A stretch of 11,539 nucleotides of DNA from Anaerolineae bacterium (GTDB lineage: Bacteria; Chloroflexota; Anaerolineae; 4572-78; J111), in contig JAGRBY010000190.1 in the NCBI GenBank assembly GCA_020433835.1, forward strand, positions 1 to 11,539, read 5' to 3'. The notes below the pieces were generated by a model that was not told the DNA's origin, made no database searches, and worked only from the letters and a program-made list of their open reading frames with translations. The first letter of the stretch is position 1; each line of letters opens with the position of its first letter. Made by a program: the position numbers and the translations under genes. This document shows positions 1 through 7,026 of the stretch, in pieces.

Positions 1-72
1 CATGCCCGCATGTTTTAAGCGGGCATCCATTCCCCACGACCTATGGATGCCCGATAAAACCATTCGGGCATG
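1..72. repeat. Nested/paired palindromes (REP-like hairpin pair)
   Basis: The core motif ATGCCCG/CGGGCAT occurs four times in alternating orientation. Two mutually exclusive folds are possible. One is two hairpins side by side: 2-9 with 19-26 (8 bp) and 47-53 with 65-71 (7 bp). The other is one long cruciform: 20-30 with 43-53 (perfect 11 bp, 12-nt loop) inside 1-8 with 65-72 (perfect 8 bp). It lies just past the stop codon of the gene ending at 129, so it could stop transcription or protect the 3' end of that mRNA. There is no clear T-tract on the minus strand, which argues against a standard intrinsic terminator. It reaches the window edge and may continue beyond it. Confidence 0.7.
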
Positions 73-128
73 ACGAAGCAGATACCTAAACATGTTGGTC
101 TTATTCTGTTTTTAGTATAGAGGCGCAG

Positions 129-1454
129 CTACGGTGTCCAGATGAGCCACATTTCGCTGGCATAGACCATACCACCATAAACATCGCGGTATTTGACGAT
201 GATGGTTTGTCCGGTCATTTGCTCCATCGTCGTCCGGGGTATCTCAACAATGGCCGGTTCGACCGGTCGCCCGCCAGGTGAGAAGTGATAGATAAAGCGG
301 TTGAGGCCGTTCTGCTGAACAACCAGATCATCATCGACAATGACCGGGCTAACCATGTTGGGTTTGGAGGAAAAGTAGAATTTACCGGTCGTAGGAAGCG
401 CGCTGGGAATTTGAACCGAGGTGGTATAAAAAACCTCGCCTTGAAAGGCGGCAGGCTGCTCGGGAATAGCAGAGCCGATAAAAAGTGGGAAGGCAGGTGG
501 TGGGATAAAGTTGTGTAAGAGCAGCGGCAGGTACAGGTTAGAACGCACCGGAGCCGGGGAGGTACAAGCATTAAGCCAGTCGATCATCTGCTCTGCCACC
601 TTGGCATTATCTTGCTTGGTATATCCGCCATTTCCGTTGTCGGTGGCATACCAGTTACTATCCGTTGTCAGCACAACACAACCGGCACCATTGTTAAAAG
701 CGGCCATGACCGAAGCAAAGGCCGGGTTAGCGTCAGCATCGGTGTTTACAATGGCCTTATTAGCCGGGGTCAGCCAGGAACTAGCTTGCAGCTGAAGGGC
801 GGTGACGCCGGCAAGACCAGGATGGCTGATAAAATTATCCTTCTGATAGATGACCCAAATGGTAGGGTCGACGATGGGTCCAGCGGGGTCAAAGTCAGTC
901 GGGTCTCGCACGGTACCGCCCAACTGACTATAGCCGAACGCTCCAAATAAGGCTTCTGTCTCCGCTTTAAAGGCACCCCAATCGCCGTTTAGCATTAAGC
1001 CGTGACCGCTGGCCGTCCAATTCTTGAGTAAATTGCCTTCATCTTGGCTATAGGCAGCCGAGAGATGCGTGTTTTTGGCCAAGCCCTGGACAATGAGAAT
1101 ATCCACACAAGGTGGAACTGGGGCAAGTTTAAGATCAATCGTACCCACGCTAAAGCCATTGACCATCAAATCATTTACAAAATCGGCGACATCGTTTGGA
1201 TCTTGACCTTTGGAAATTTCATACCCCACAACCGGGGCACTCATTATTTTGCAATCTACCGGACCCAGAATCACGGCAGCCGACAGCGATTGGGGCATGC
1301 CACCGTCGCTCCAACCCGAACCGGTCAGCTTGAGCGACGGTTTAGAAAATTGACCATCGCCATCGCGGCTGGGTTCCTGGGCAGAGACGGTGGTGAGAAT
1401 AAAAAACCAGCCAACCGTTAATATCAGGATCGGAAATATTCGCTTACTCAACAT
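129..1454 (-). CDS. Secreted protein with DUF4350/GATase1-like domain
   Basis: 441 aa. It starts with a signal peptide (about residues 1-25, cleavage after VSA). A well-spaced SD (GGAGAC) supports the ATG at 1454. Residues about 60-297 form an alpha/beta domain. Its end, with GAGCVVLTTDSNW followed by DNAKVAEQMIDWLN, resembles the close of DUF4350/GATase1-like domains, where a glycine-rich strand leads to a D-S/N-W turn and a final helix ending in DWL. No G-C-G nucleophile elbow was noticed, so a binding rather than amidotransferase role is more likely (inference). Residues 306-315 read NLYLPLLLHN and are followed by a Pro-rich hinge and a beta-rich C-terminal region (about 325-441). Such YLPL segments are, from memory, common in exported Chloroflexota proteins. 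Substrate unknown. The gene stands last in the row, separated from its upstream neighbour by a MITE-like element, so it may need its own promoter. None was identified. Confidence 0.8.
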   Translation of the reverse strand: MLSKRIFPILILTVGWFFILTTVSAQEPSRDGDGQFSKPSLKLTGSGWSDGGMPQSLSAAVILGPVDCKIMSAPVVGYEISKGQDPNDVADFVNDLMVNGFSVGTIDLKLAPVPPCVDILIVQGLAKNTHLSAAYSQDEGNLLKNWTASGHGLMLNGDWGAFKAETEALFGAFGYSQLGGTVRDPTDFDPAGPIVDPTIWVIYQKDNFISHPGLAGVTALQLQASSWLTPANKAIVNTDADANPAFASVMAAFNNGAGCVVLTTDSNWYATDNGNGGYTKQDNAKVAEQMIDWLNACTSPAPVRSNLYLPLLLHNFIPPPAFPLFIGSAIPEQPAAFQGEVFYTTSVQIPSALPTTGKFYFSSKPNMVSPVIVDDDLVVQQNGLNRFIYHFSPGGRPVEPAIVEIPRTTMEQMTGQTIIVKYRDVYGGMVYASEMWLIWTP

Positions 1455-1508
1455 TTCTCTGTCTCCATATATCCAACGGCCTCTCTATTGCCCAGATTGT
1501 CGATGCCT

Positions 1509-1649
1509 TATGACCTACTATGGTTGCACTTTTTTAGAAACCAGGGTTTTGATACCATATTGATAACCTTTTGCGGCCAAAAGCGCTCTTTTAATGCTAA
1601 AAACCCTGGTTTCTGGCTCTAATTCTTGAAAGTGCAAAGGTAGTATGAC
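1509..1649. mobile_element. MITE-like palindromic element with target duplication
   Basis: A 129-bp segment (1515-1643) begins CTAC and ends GTAG, and is flanked by direct copies of TATGAC (1509-1514 and 1644-1649), as expected of a target-site duplication. Terminal inverted repeats share CTAC and TTGCACTTT (1524-1532 with 1629-1637), with a small length difference between them. Further in is a perfect 15-bp inverted repeat, AGAAACCAGGGTTTT at 1536-1550 with its complement at 1600-1614. The centre holds a small hairpin, CTTTTG/CAAAAG at 1568-1573 and 1578-1583. It has no coding capacity, so any movement would depend on a transposase elsewhere. It fills most of the 214-bp gap between two exported-protein genes. 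It could also be a static intergenic repeat whose flanking duplication is chance. Confidence 0.55.
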
Positions 1650-1668
1650 CGTTTATTAATCAGACCGG

Positions 1669-2916
1669 TTAATATTTCCGGCGAAACTTTATAAAATACC
1701 ATTGCTTGTCATTTTCATTGACATCGAAAGGTAGATCAGCCGACATACGATGGCCCTGTGCGTCAGCTAAGTACAGTACCCAAGAGGTGGTTTCAATCCC
1801 ACCGGGTGGCTCAAATTTCACGTTACCGGATTTGATCACCTCGCCTGGAGCACTGTACCCTTCGTAATGCCAAGTGGAAAGCGGGCTTTCATAGGTTAAA
1901 TTGTGATCCAACCGGGTGCCGATAATCTTCATATCACCGATGGGGATTTCATTGGGGTCTACAATGGCGACATAGGCTTGCAGAAACCCATTGGTGGTGG
2001 GACTGTTGAAAAATTCTGCCAGCAAGTAATCATATTCCGGCAGGGGTGTAGCTGTTGGCAGGGGTGTATCGGTTGGTGACGGCAAGGGTGGCGGCTCTGG
2101 GGTGTTGGTTGGCGGAGGCGTTGGGGTCGGTGTGGCTGTATTTGTTGGAGTTGACGTCTGGGTTGGAATAGGGGTTTCTGTGGCGGTAGCCGTGCTGGTT
2201 GGCGTAGCAGTCGGCGTAGACGTGGCGGTGCCGGTCGACGTTGAGGTTAAGGTTGGCAGCGGTCCAAATAGCCGCGTGGGGCTGGGATTGGCCTCGCTGA
2301 GGGTGCTGATGAACCTTTTAACCAGGTCGGTTACGCCCTCGTCCGGCGTCGGCGTTGGTCGTCGCGAGGCAGAGTTTCGAGAGTCTTGGCCGGAGAAAGC
2401 ACTAAAGTCAAGATCAATAGTCGGGGATGCTGTTGCGGTTGGCGACAAAGGGGAGTTGATGGTTTGGGTCGAAGCCATATCATCCCCACGGGTAGAGCCT
2501 TCTGTCAGCGGGGATGATGTGGTAACAGGGCTGTATTGAGCTGGGTGCTCAAGCTGCGTCGGTAGGGTGTTCTCGACGCTGGAAATATCGGCCCCCCGGT
2601 GAGAAGCTACATCGTGCTTGGGCAATTCAACAAAGGTAGTCGTTTGCTCCTGATTTTCAGCGGGAGGGTCGGCATTTTGATCGACAGTGCCAGCCAGGGT
2701 TGCGCTTGACGCTGCGGGGAGCGAAATCGTAGGCAAAATAGCCCGTCGATAACTGCGGGCTACCGCTGTAGACTGGCGGGGTGCTTCCCAAAAAGACGGA
2801 GCCCAATTATGCAGCAGCGTAATGCCTATTGTGGTTATCAGCACAACACAAATCAGCAAGGGGTAGATAGCCACAAAGATAACCAGATCGACTAAAAATG
2901 CCGGTCGGCGCTTCAT
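1669..2916 (-). CDS. Membrane-anchored protein with Ser/Thr/Pro stalk and compact C-terminal domain
   Basis: 415 aa. A strong SD (GAGGAGAG, 7-nt spacing) supports the ATG at 2916. Residues 1-8 are basic, and 9-36 form one transmembrane helix without an obvious cleavage site, so the protein is probably anchored with its C-terminus outside. Residues about 40-293 are low complexity, rich in Ser, Thr, Pro and Ala, ending in a strongly repetitive Thr/Pro linker (212-293) that would form an extended stalk. Residues 295-415 form a compact domain, starting YDYLLAEFFNSP, with blocks IPIGDMKIIGTRLDHN, STWHYEGYSAPGE, and a WYFIKFRRKY end. The dense Tyr/Trp/Gly content suggests a beta-sandwich. I do not recognise a named family or catalytic motif. 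It follows the FxLYD lipoprotein gene after 43 nt, and the two are probably co-transcribed. Role inferred only: a cell-surface or envelope-displayed binding module. Confidence 0.8.
   Translation of the reverse strand: MKRRPAFLVDLVIFVAIYPLLICVVLITTIGITLLHNWAPSFWEAPRQSTAVARSYRRAILPTISLPAASSATLAGTVDQNADPPAENQEQTTTFVELPKHDVASHRGADISSVENTLPTQLEHPAQYSPVTTSSPLTEGSTRGDDMASTQTINSPLSPTATASPTIDLDFSAFSGQDSRNSASRRPTPTPDEGVTDLVKRFISTLSEANPSPTRLFGPLPTLTSTSTGTATSTPTATPTSTATATETPIPTQTSTPTNTATPTPTPPPTNTPEPPPLPSPTDTPLPTATPLPEYDYLLAEFFNSPTTNGFLQAYVAIVDPNEIPIGDMKIIGTRLDHNLTYESPLSTWHYEGYSAPGEVIKSGNVKFEPPGGIETTSWVLYLADAQGHRMSADLPFDVNENDKQWYFIKFRRKY
2038..2283 (-). repeat. Low-complexity Thr/Pro linker coding repeat
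   Basis: This imperfect repetitive DNA encodes TP, TPT and TAT units (residues 212-293 of the membrane-anchored protein). The plus strand reads as runs of GGTGT/GGCGT units. Such tracts can slip in length during replication and can cause misassembly. The antisense frame stays open across it and encodes a meaningless Gly/Val-rich peptide. Confidence 0.7.
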
Positions 2917-2959
2917 AGTTTACTCTCCTCGATGGCTTCATGGCCACCTCATATGCTGC

Positions 2960-4015
2960 TTAAAGCCCAATAGCGCGGAGTTCGTGACGTGCAATCTGGT
3001 GATTATAGGAGTCAGTGCAGACTTCGAAATTCAAGGCATCGTCATTAAGAACCTCTTCAGGGGCATTCCCTTGGAAGGTGCCAAAGTTAACGACTTTATC
3101 CTGATCATTGTACAAAATTACTAAGACCAGTAGGTAGTCGAGGAGTGGGTCACCCCGGTTCCACAGTTTGCCCGTCACACAATAGCTTCCTTCCTCAAGC
3201 GATGGGTCAAGATCGGCCAGTTCGAAATCCTGGCGCGGATTCTCTCGGCTCGGTTGAGCGACAACGTCTAAGGCGAAATCGGCAACATCTTGCACGTGAT
3301 AAACCGTCATCTCAAAAGGAACCTGGCCGCCGGGAGGCACAGTTTCCAACGGCCAATAAGCCGCCGCATCATCAACATCAGCCACACCCTGGCCTTGGCT
3401 GTTGAAGATGGTGCCGGTCAGTTTGACAATGTCCTGTGCAGCGCCCGTGTTATTGATAATATCACCATCGATGATGACCCCTTCCTCATCTTGATATGAA
3501 ATCTGGACGCCCATAAAGGTCCAGCCCGAGGCATTAGGTTCTGGGTTGGGTTCCGGATTAAGAGAAGGCAGCGCTGGTTCTGACGGCAGGGTTGGGGCTG
3601 CCGCGGCCAAAGGCTCGGTGGGAATGGGAGCGGGCGGGGGGCTGGTAGGTGTGGGTGGGCTAGCCGGTGCAGCGGCCGTAACTCTATCCGGTTGTGTTGG
3701 GGAAGCATGGCTCACCACTGTCACGGCGGTAGGGACCAGGGTAGGCCTGGCCGCAACGGGAACTGCTTGCCCATTAACTGGAGGCTCAAACTGAGCCGAG
3801 GGAGGCTCGGCGGCAACAGCCGCTACGATTTCTGCGGAAGAAGTTGGGGTTAGAGTGGGTAGAGTCTGACTGATCCATATTGCTTTATTTGAGGAATTAG
3901 TGCCGGTCCCACCCATTGAGCAAGCCATAGAGACCAAAACCGAAAACAGGCTCAGCCATACCAAAAATTTTGTACGAGAGCGTTTGTGTCGATAAGACTT
4001 AGATTGATTTAGCAT
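2960..4015 (-). CDS. Probable lipoprotein with two FxLYD-like domains
   Basis: 351 aa from the ATG at 4015, chosen because an SD (GGGAG, 7-nt spacing) precedes it. A start at 4066 would add 17 residues ahead of the signal peptide and run through a hairpin. Residues 1-31 are a signal peptide with a basic N-region and the core FLVWLSLFSVLVSMA. Cys32 is the likely lipid-attachment site, though Ser and Met at -3 and -2 make a weak lipobox. Residues about 45-163 are a Pro/Ala/Thr-rich disordered tether. Two related beta-sandwich modules follow, about 166-254 and 265-348. The first has the FxLYD-like pattern of GDIINNTG, an aliphatic strand with a NSQGQ turn, then a VPPGGQVPFEM block. FxLYD domains are extracellular modules of unclear function, common in Chloroflexota and Firmicutes lipoproteins. 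The family match is by pattern, not by search. It probably heads a two-gene transcript with the gene at 1669-2916. Confidence 0.75.
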   Translation of the reverse strand: MLNQSKSYRHKRSRTKFLVWLSLFSVLVSMACSMGGTGTNSSNKAIWISQTLPTLTPTSSAEIVAAVAAEPPSAQFEPPVNGQAVPVAARPTLVPTAVTVVSHASPTQPDRVTAAAPASPPTPTSPPPAPIPTEPLAAAAPTLPSEPALPSLNPEPNPEPNASGWTFMGVQISYQDEEGVIIDGDIINNTGAAQDIVKLTGTIFNSQGQGVADVDDAAAYWPLETVPPGGQVPFEMTVYHVQDVADFALDVVAQPSRENPRQDFELADLDPSLEEGSYCVTGKLWNRGDPLLDYLLVLVILYNDQDKVVNFGTFQGNAPEEVLNDDALNFEVCTDSYNHQIARHELRAIGL

Positions 4016-4038
4016 CTCAGCACTCCCTATGACCGAAA

Positions 4039-4077
4039 CTGACAGGGCTGAATTTTGTGAGAACAAAGCCCTGTCAG
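4039..4077. promoter_or_regulatory. Perfect 11-bp inverted repeat in the leader of the FxLYD gene
   Basis: CTGACAGGGCT at 4039-4049 pairs perfectly with AGCCCTGTCAG at 4067-4077 across a 17-nt spacer. It lies 24-62 nt upstream of the ATG at 4015. As RNA it would form a GC-rich hairpin in the 5' leader. As DNA it could be an operator. No U-tract follows, so it is not a standard terminator of the upstream protease gene. Confidence 0.55.
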
Positions 4078-4091
4078 GTCTTGGTCTTAAA

Positions 4092-4097
4092 ATGATA
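4092..4097 (-). promoter_or_regulatory. Possible -10 element for the FxLYD lipoprotein gene
   Basis: On the minus strand this reads TATCAT, five of six matches to the sigma70-type TATAAT. No convincing -35 hexamer lies 16-18 nt upstream, so the call is weak. Transcription from here would start near 4085 and place the 4039-4077 hairpin at the very 5' end of the mRNA. Confidence 0.22.
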
Positions 4098-4149
4098 ACG
4101 GCTACTATTCAACAAACTCTTGTCTTGTATCAGCCCCTTAGACAGATTT

Positions 4150-4230
4150 GTCCACAGATTTACACGGATATTCACTGATTTTTATCACACTTTTGATAGT
4201 ATCTGTGAGAATCTGTGTCCATCTGTGGAC
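4150..4230. repeat. Inverted repeat built of 10-bp CACAGAT units
   Basis: Two 30-nt arms (4150-4179 and 4201-4230) are inverted copies with 24 of 30 positions matching, separated by 21 nt. Each arm is itself three consecutive 10-bp units sharing the pattern CAC-x-GAT (consensus CACAGAT), and the outermost 10 bp (GTCCACAGAT) match perfectly. It lies 25 nt past the stop codon of the protease gene, in the 239-nt gap before the next start. Similar TCCACAGATT...AATCTGTGGA repeats are, from memory, dispersed in many environmental bacterial genomes. Possible roles are an mRNA 3'-end hairpin or a static dispersed repeat. Confidence 0.7.
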
Positions 4231-4254
4231 CCTTTACGGCTTTTGTACAGTTTC

Positions 4255-6999
4255 TTAGTGAGTCAGATCGATGGCGTCCAGGGTACTCCCCGTCAGTCCC
4301 ACAGCACTACCGTCGAAGAAGAGGGTCGAGGCGTAGGTACAGGCAGTAGAACTTCCCAGCGTACCGGGCGTACAGATGAAAACATCTTCGCCACCGCCGG
4401 CGATGCTGCTGACAGCAAAGTTACTCAAAGTCGTTAGATAGATATCGCCGTTGGTTCCAATTGCTACTCCAGTAATATTTTCCTCTTGAGAGTTGGATAG
4501 GTCGACGTCAGAGCCATCAAAGTACAAGTCCCAACTTCCGCTGGTAGTGTTGCCGAGGGCAGTCGGATTAAAGATCAGCAGATCCTCATCTTGTTGTTTT
4601 CCGTTGAGACCCGAAACCGAGGTGCTGCCTGCTGTTGAAACCACTAATCGGCCGTCAGGCAAAAGGTTAACCGCATCGACATCCTCAGTGTTTGTAGTTA
4701 GCCCGACATCGGAGCCATCGAAATACAAACTAAAGGTTCCGGCCGTATTATCGCCGAGCGAGGTGGCGTTAAATTGCACGATGTCAGAGTCGTCAACCGC
4801 ACCTAAACTTCCAATCGCGGTATCATTATCAAAGGAGAGCAGAAGGGTGTTTGTATAAACGTAGTCGAAGGCATCCACGTTCAATCCACTGACACCGACA
4901 TCAGAGCCATCAAAAAGCATGGCAAAATTCGTACCATCAAAACTGAGCACATCTTCGTCGCTAACATCGGCTACCGCACCGACGGCATACGATCCCCCAT
5001 TGTTGAGAGAGAGATAGAGACCGCTGCCGGTGGGGGGTACTGACGTAGGGGTGGCGGTTGGCGTAGCTGTAGGTGTAGATGTAGGTGTGGGTGTTGACGT
5101 TGGTGTATCGGTAGGGGTAGATGTTGGTTCTGAACCACCGCCGGCGTCGGCATAAATTTCAAATTCTTTCAGCCAGTTTCGTTGGCTGGAGTTACTCCAG
5201 GCCGTGGAGTCCAGCTTTACGTAGCGAACCGAGACTGGGCTAAACGTAATCGTATCATTTCCGCCGTCGCCAGTCTCGGTGCTAAACACGGTAGCCCAGG
5301 TGGTATTATTGTTTGAAACCTGAATGGTGTACTTGGTGGCAAAGTTGGATCCCCATTCCAGCACAACCTGGCTAATAGAGGGGCTGCTGCCTAAATCGAT
5401 GGTCATCCATTCCGAGGGCAGCTTGCTCTTACCAGTGGCTTTTACTGTTTGCCAAAATGTTACCAAATCGCCATCGACAGCCACATTTCCCTCATGGCTA
5501 CTATCTTGAGACGATGACACCGTAACCGGTTTGTCTAAAGCCAGATTTTGCCCGGGGGCGGGTGTCGGTGTCGGTTCGCTATTGGCATAGAGCCATTGAT
5601 ACGCGGCCAGCAAATCAAGACGGCCTCGCCCAAAATTATTATCCGGCCCAGGGTCGCCAAGATCAACTGAACTGTTGAGTAGTGCTAATTCTTGTTCATC
5701 TGCTGTTAGATTGGGATTAACACTCAACAAGAGCGCCAAGCCACCCGACACATGGGGTGCGGCCAGGGATGTGCCGGTCGCATTGATGTATTGGCTGAAC
5801 AGATCGGCCGTATGTATGTTTACCCCAGGGGCGACCAACTCCGGGTAAATTGTTTGGGCCTCCCCACAGGCCGAAGGACCGCGACTGCTGTACGTATAAA
5901 TTAAATCGCTGTTGTTGGTGCCCCCCACGGCAAACGCTTCCGGATAGTTGGATGGGCTGGCACTGGTGCCCGTGCCGGGGCCGAAATTCCCGGCAGCAAA
6001 GACCGGCAAAATACCCATAGCGCGTAAAGATATTAAATCGAACTGAAATTCAAGATTGCAGCCTGGGTCTTGAAACGTCCATGAGTTATTGACAACGTGC
6101 GGAGAATCATCGGTAGCCGGATTACCGTCCGGATCGAGCAACCATTGATAGCCGGCGTGAATGCCGGCTACGGTCGCTGAACCTTGATCGCTAAAGATTT
6201 TGACAGCAATCCACTCGGCCTGCGGGGCAACGCCAATAGCTGTGCCGCCGGCATCGCGCCCAACCATGGTTCCCATTGTCCAGGTTCCATGGCCATTAAC
6301 ATCTGTTGGGGTAGAATGCTGTCCATTGGGATCAAACCAACTGTTGTTTCCCCCCCGCCACTGCGCAGAGAGATCGGCATGGCTAACATCTACCCCGGTA
6401 TCCATACTCGCCACCACAATTCCCTGCCCCTGCAAACCCAGATCCCATAGGGCCGGAGCGTTAATCAACAATAGATTGGGTTCGGGTTCACTACCACCAG
6501 TCTGCGGAGCCGGTTCTTGCAAAGTGGAATTGGGAGTAATTGTATCTACCTCAGGCAGCGCTGCTACTTCAGCCACAACGTCGGCCGTAGCGGTAACAGC
6601 CAACCCGTTAAACACCCAATACGACTCAAACTGATCGACTTTGCCCTCGCTTGATCGCGTCTGCAATAAAGCGGTTATCCGCTTTTGGGTTGCGTTGGCC
6701 ATATTTTGCAAAGCAACGATAACCTGTTCGTTATGGTCCTGGCGGTTCTGGCCTGTTATGGCCGATACGTTTGCTTGCGCCTTGAGTGTAACAATTACGG
6801 TGGTCATCTCATCGGCTTGCAGCTGCGATACGGCTTGCTGGACCTCGGGTGCTATCTTGTTAACTTGGGTGGCTTCGTGGCCGGATACTATGGCTCCTGG
6901 TGAGCTAGCTTGTACGGCCCCACTCAAAAGGGTCAACACCCCGAAGAGGATGACGACTAATATAACCACTTTCTGGCTAATGCGCGGCTTTTGTTCCAT
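4255..6999 (-). CDS. Secreted subtilisin-like serine protease (S8) with discoidin domain and four-fold C-terminal repeat
   Basis: 914 aa from the ATG at 6999, which has SD GAGGAGAA. The ATG at 7014 has a poorly placed SD. In order: signal peptide (1-31, cleavage after VQA); I9-type inhibitor propeptide (about 66-160); S8 peptidase domain (about 180-470) with Asp200 in MDTGVD, His237 in NGHGT, oxyanion Asn338 in AAGN and Ser411 in GTSLAAPHVSG, so a complete, presumably active triad. A short Thr/Pro linker leads to an F5/8 type C (discoidin) domain, about 484-618, which in other proteins binds sugars or surfaces. A second Thr/Pro linker (about 625-656) leads to four repeats of about 65 aa marked by FDGS-D/A-VG at 696, 760, 827 and 895. 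Expected role: extracellular breakdown of protein, held near a surface by its C-terminal domains. It starts 27 nt after the copper lipoprotein gene and may share its transcript. No sortase or PEP-CTERM signal is seen at the C-terminus. Confidence 0.93.
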   Translation of the reverse strand: MEQKPRISQKVVILVVILFGVLTLLSGAVQASSPGAIVSGHEATQVNKIAPEVQQAVSQLQADEMTTVIVTLKAQANVSAITGQNRQDHNEQVIVALQNMANATQKRITALLQTRSSEGKVDQFESYWVFNGLAVTATADVVAEVAALPEVDTITPNSTLQEPAPQTGGSEPEPNLLLINAPALWDLGLQGQGIVVASMDTGVDVSHADLSAQWRGGNNSWFDPNGQHSTPTDVNGHGTWTMGTMVGRDAGGTAIGVAPQAEWIAVKIFSDQGSATVAGIHAGYQWLLDPDGNPATDDSPHVVNNSWTFQDPGCNLEFQFDLISLRAMGILPVFAAGNFGPGTGTSASPSNYPEAFAVGGTNNSDLIYTYSSRGPSACGEAQTIYPELVAPGVNIHTADLFSQYINATGTSLAAPHVSGGLALLLSVNPNLTADEQELALLNSSVDLGDPGPDNNFGRGRLDLLAAYQWLYANSEPTPTPAPGQNLALDKPVTVSSSQDSSHEGNVAVDGDLVTFWQTVKATGKSKLPSEWMTIDLGSSPSISQVVLEWGSNFATKYTIQVSNNNTTWATVFSTETGDGGNDTITFSPVSVRYVKLDSTAWSNSSQRNWLKEFEIYADAGGGSEPTSTPTDTPTSTPTPTSTPTATPTATPTSVPPTGSGLYLSLNNGGSYAVGAVADVSDEDVLSFDGTNFAMLFDGSDVGVSGLNVDAFDYVYTNTLLLSFDNDTAIGSLGAVDDSDIVQFNATSLGDNTAGTFSLYFDGSDVGLTTNTEDVDAVNLLPDGRLVVSTAGSTSVSGLNGKQQDEDLLIFNPTALGNTTSGSWDLYFDGSDVDLSNSQEENITGVAIGTNGDIYLTTLSNFAVSSIAGGGEDVFICTPGTLGSSTACTYASTLFFDGSAVGLTGSTLDAIDLTH
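4258..5025 (-). repeat. Four ~65-aa repeats coding a propeller-like C-terminal domain
   Basis: Within the protease, FDGSDVG or FDGSAVG recurs at residue spacings of 64, 67 and 68. Each full unit carries FDGSDVGL, an acidic E-DVDAV segment, a strand such as PDGRLVVST, a turn with V-GLNG, an acidic DEDLL-FNPT-LG block, and T-G-W-LY. The region opens in mid-unit (GLYLSLNNGG) and closes with the missing first part (FDGSAVGLTGSTLDAIDLTH), as ring-closing propellers do. Asp-rich turns suggest calcium binding (inference). Confidence 0.65.
5032..5127 (-). repeat. Thr/Pro linker coding repeat in the protease
   Basis: The DNA repeats short GTAGG/GTTGG-like units on the plus strand and encodes alternating Thr, Pro, Ser and Ala. 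It separates the discoidin domain from the C-terminal repeats. The composition resembles the linker at 2038-2283, consistent with a genome-wide habit of joining extracellular domains this way. Confidence 0.6.
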
Positions 7000-7026
7000 A
7001 GTAATTCTCCTCATCCTTATAGTGAC

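Noticed and set aside
1536..1614. Intrinsic terminator for the gene ending at 1669
   Set aside because: The 15-bp stem encloses a 49-nt loop and is followed by an A-run, not a T-run, on the minus strand. A mobile-element palindrome fits better.
2038..2283. CRISPR-like or minisatellite array
   Set aside because: The units are short, irregular and in frame with a Thr/Pro linker, and there are no unique spacers.
2102..2539. Plus-strand open frame of 145 aa rich in Gly and Val
   Set aside because: It is the antisense of the Thr/Pro linker of the gene at 1669-2916. The composition is a shadow of the repeat, and no SD or domain is seen.
4255..4350. Sortase or PEP-CTERM anchor at the protease C-terminus
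   Set aside because: The protein ends in DAIDLTH without a hydrophobic helix, a basic tail or an LPxTG/PEP motif.
6200..6634. Plus-strand open frames opposite the protease
   Set aside because: The opposite strand encodes an S8 protease with an intact triad. The plus-strand peptides show no motif.
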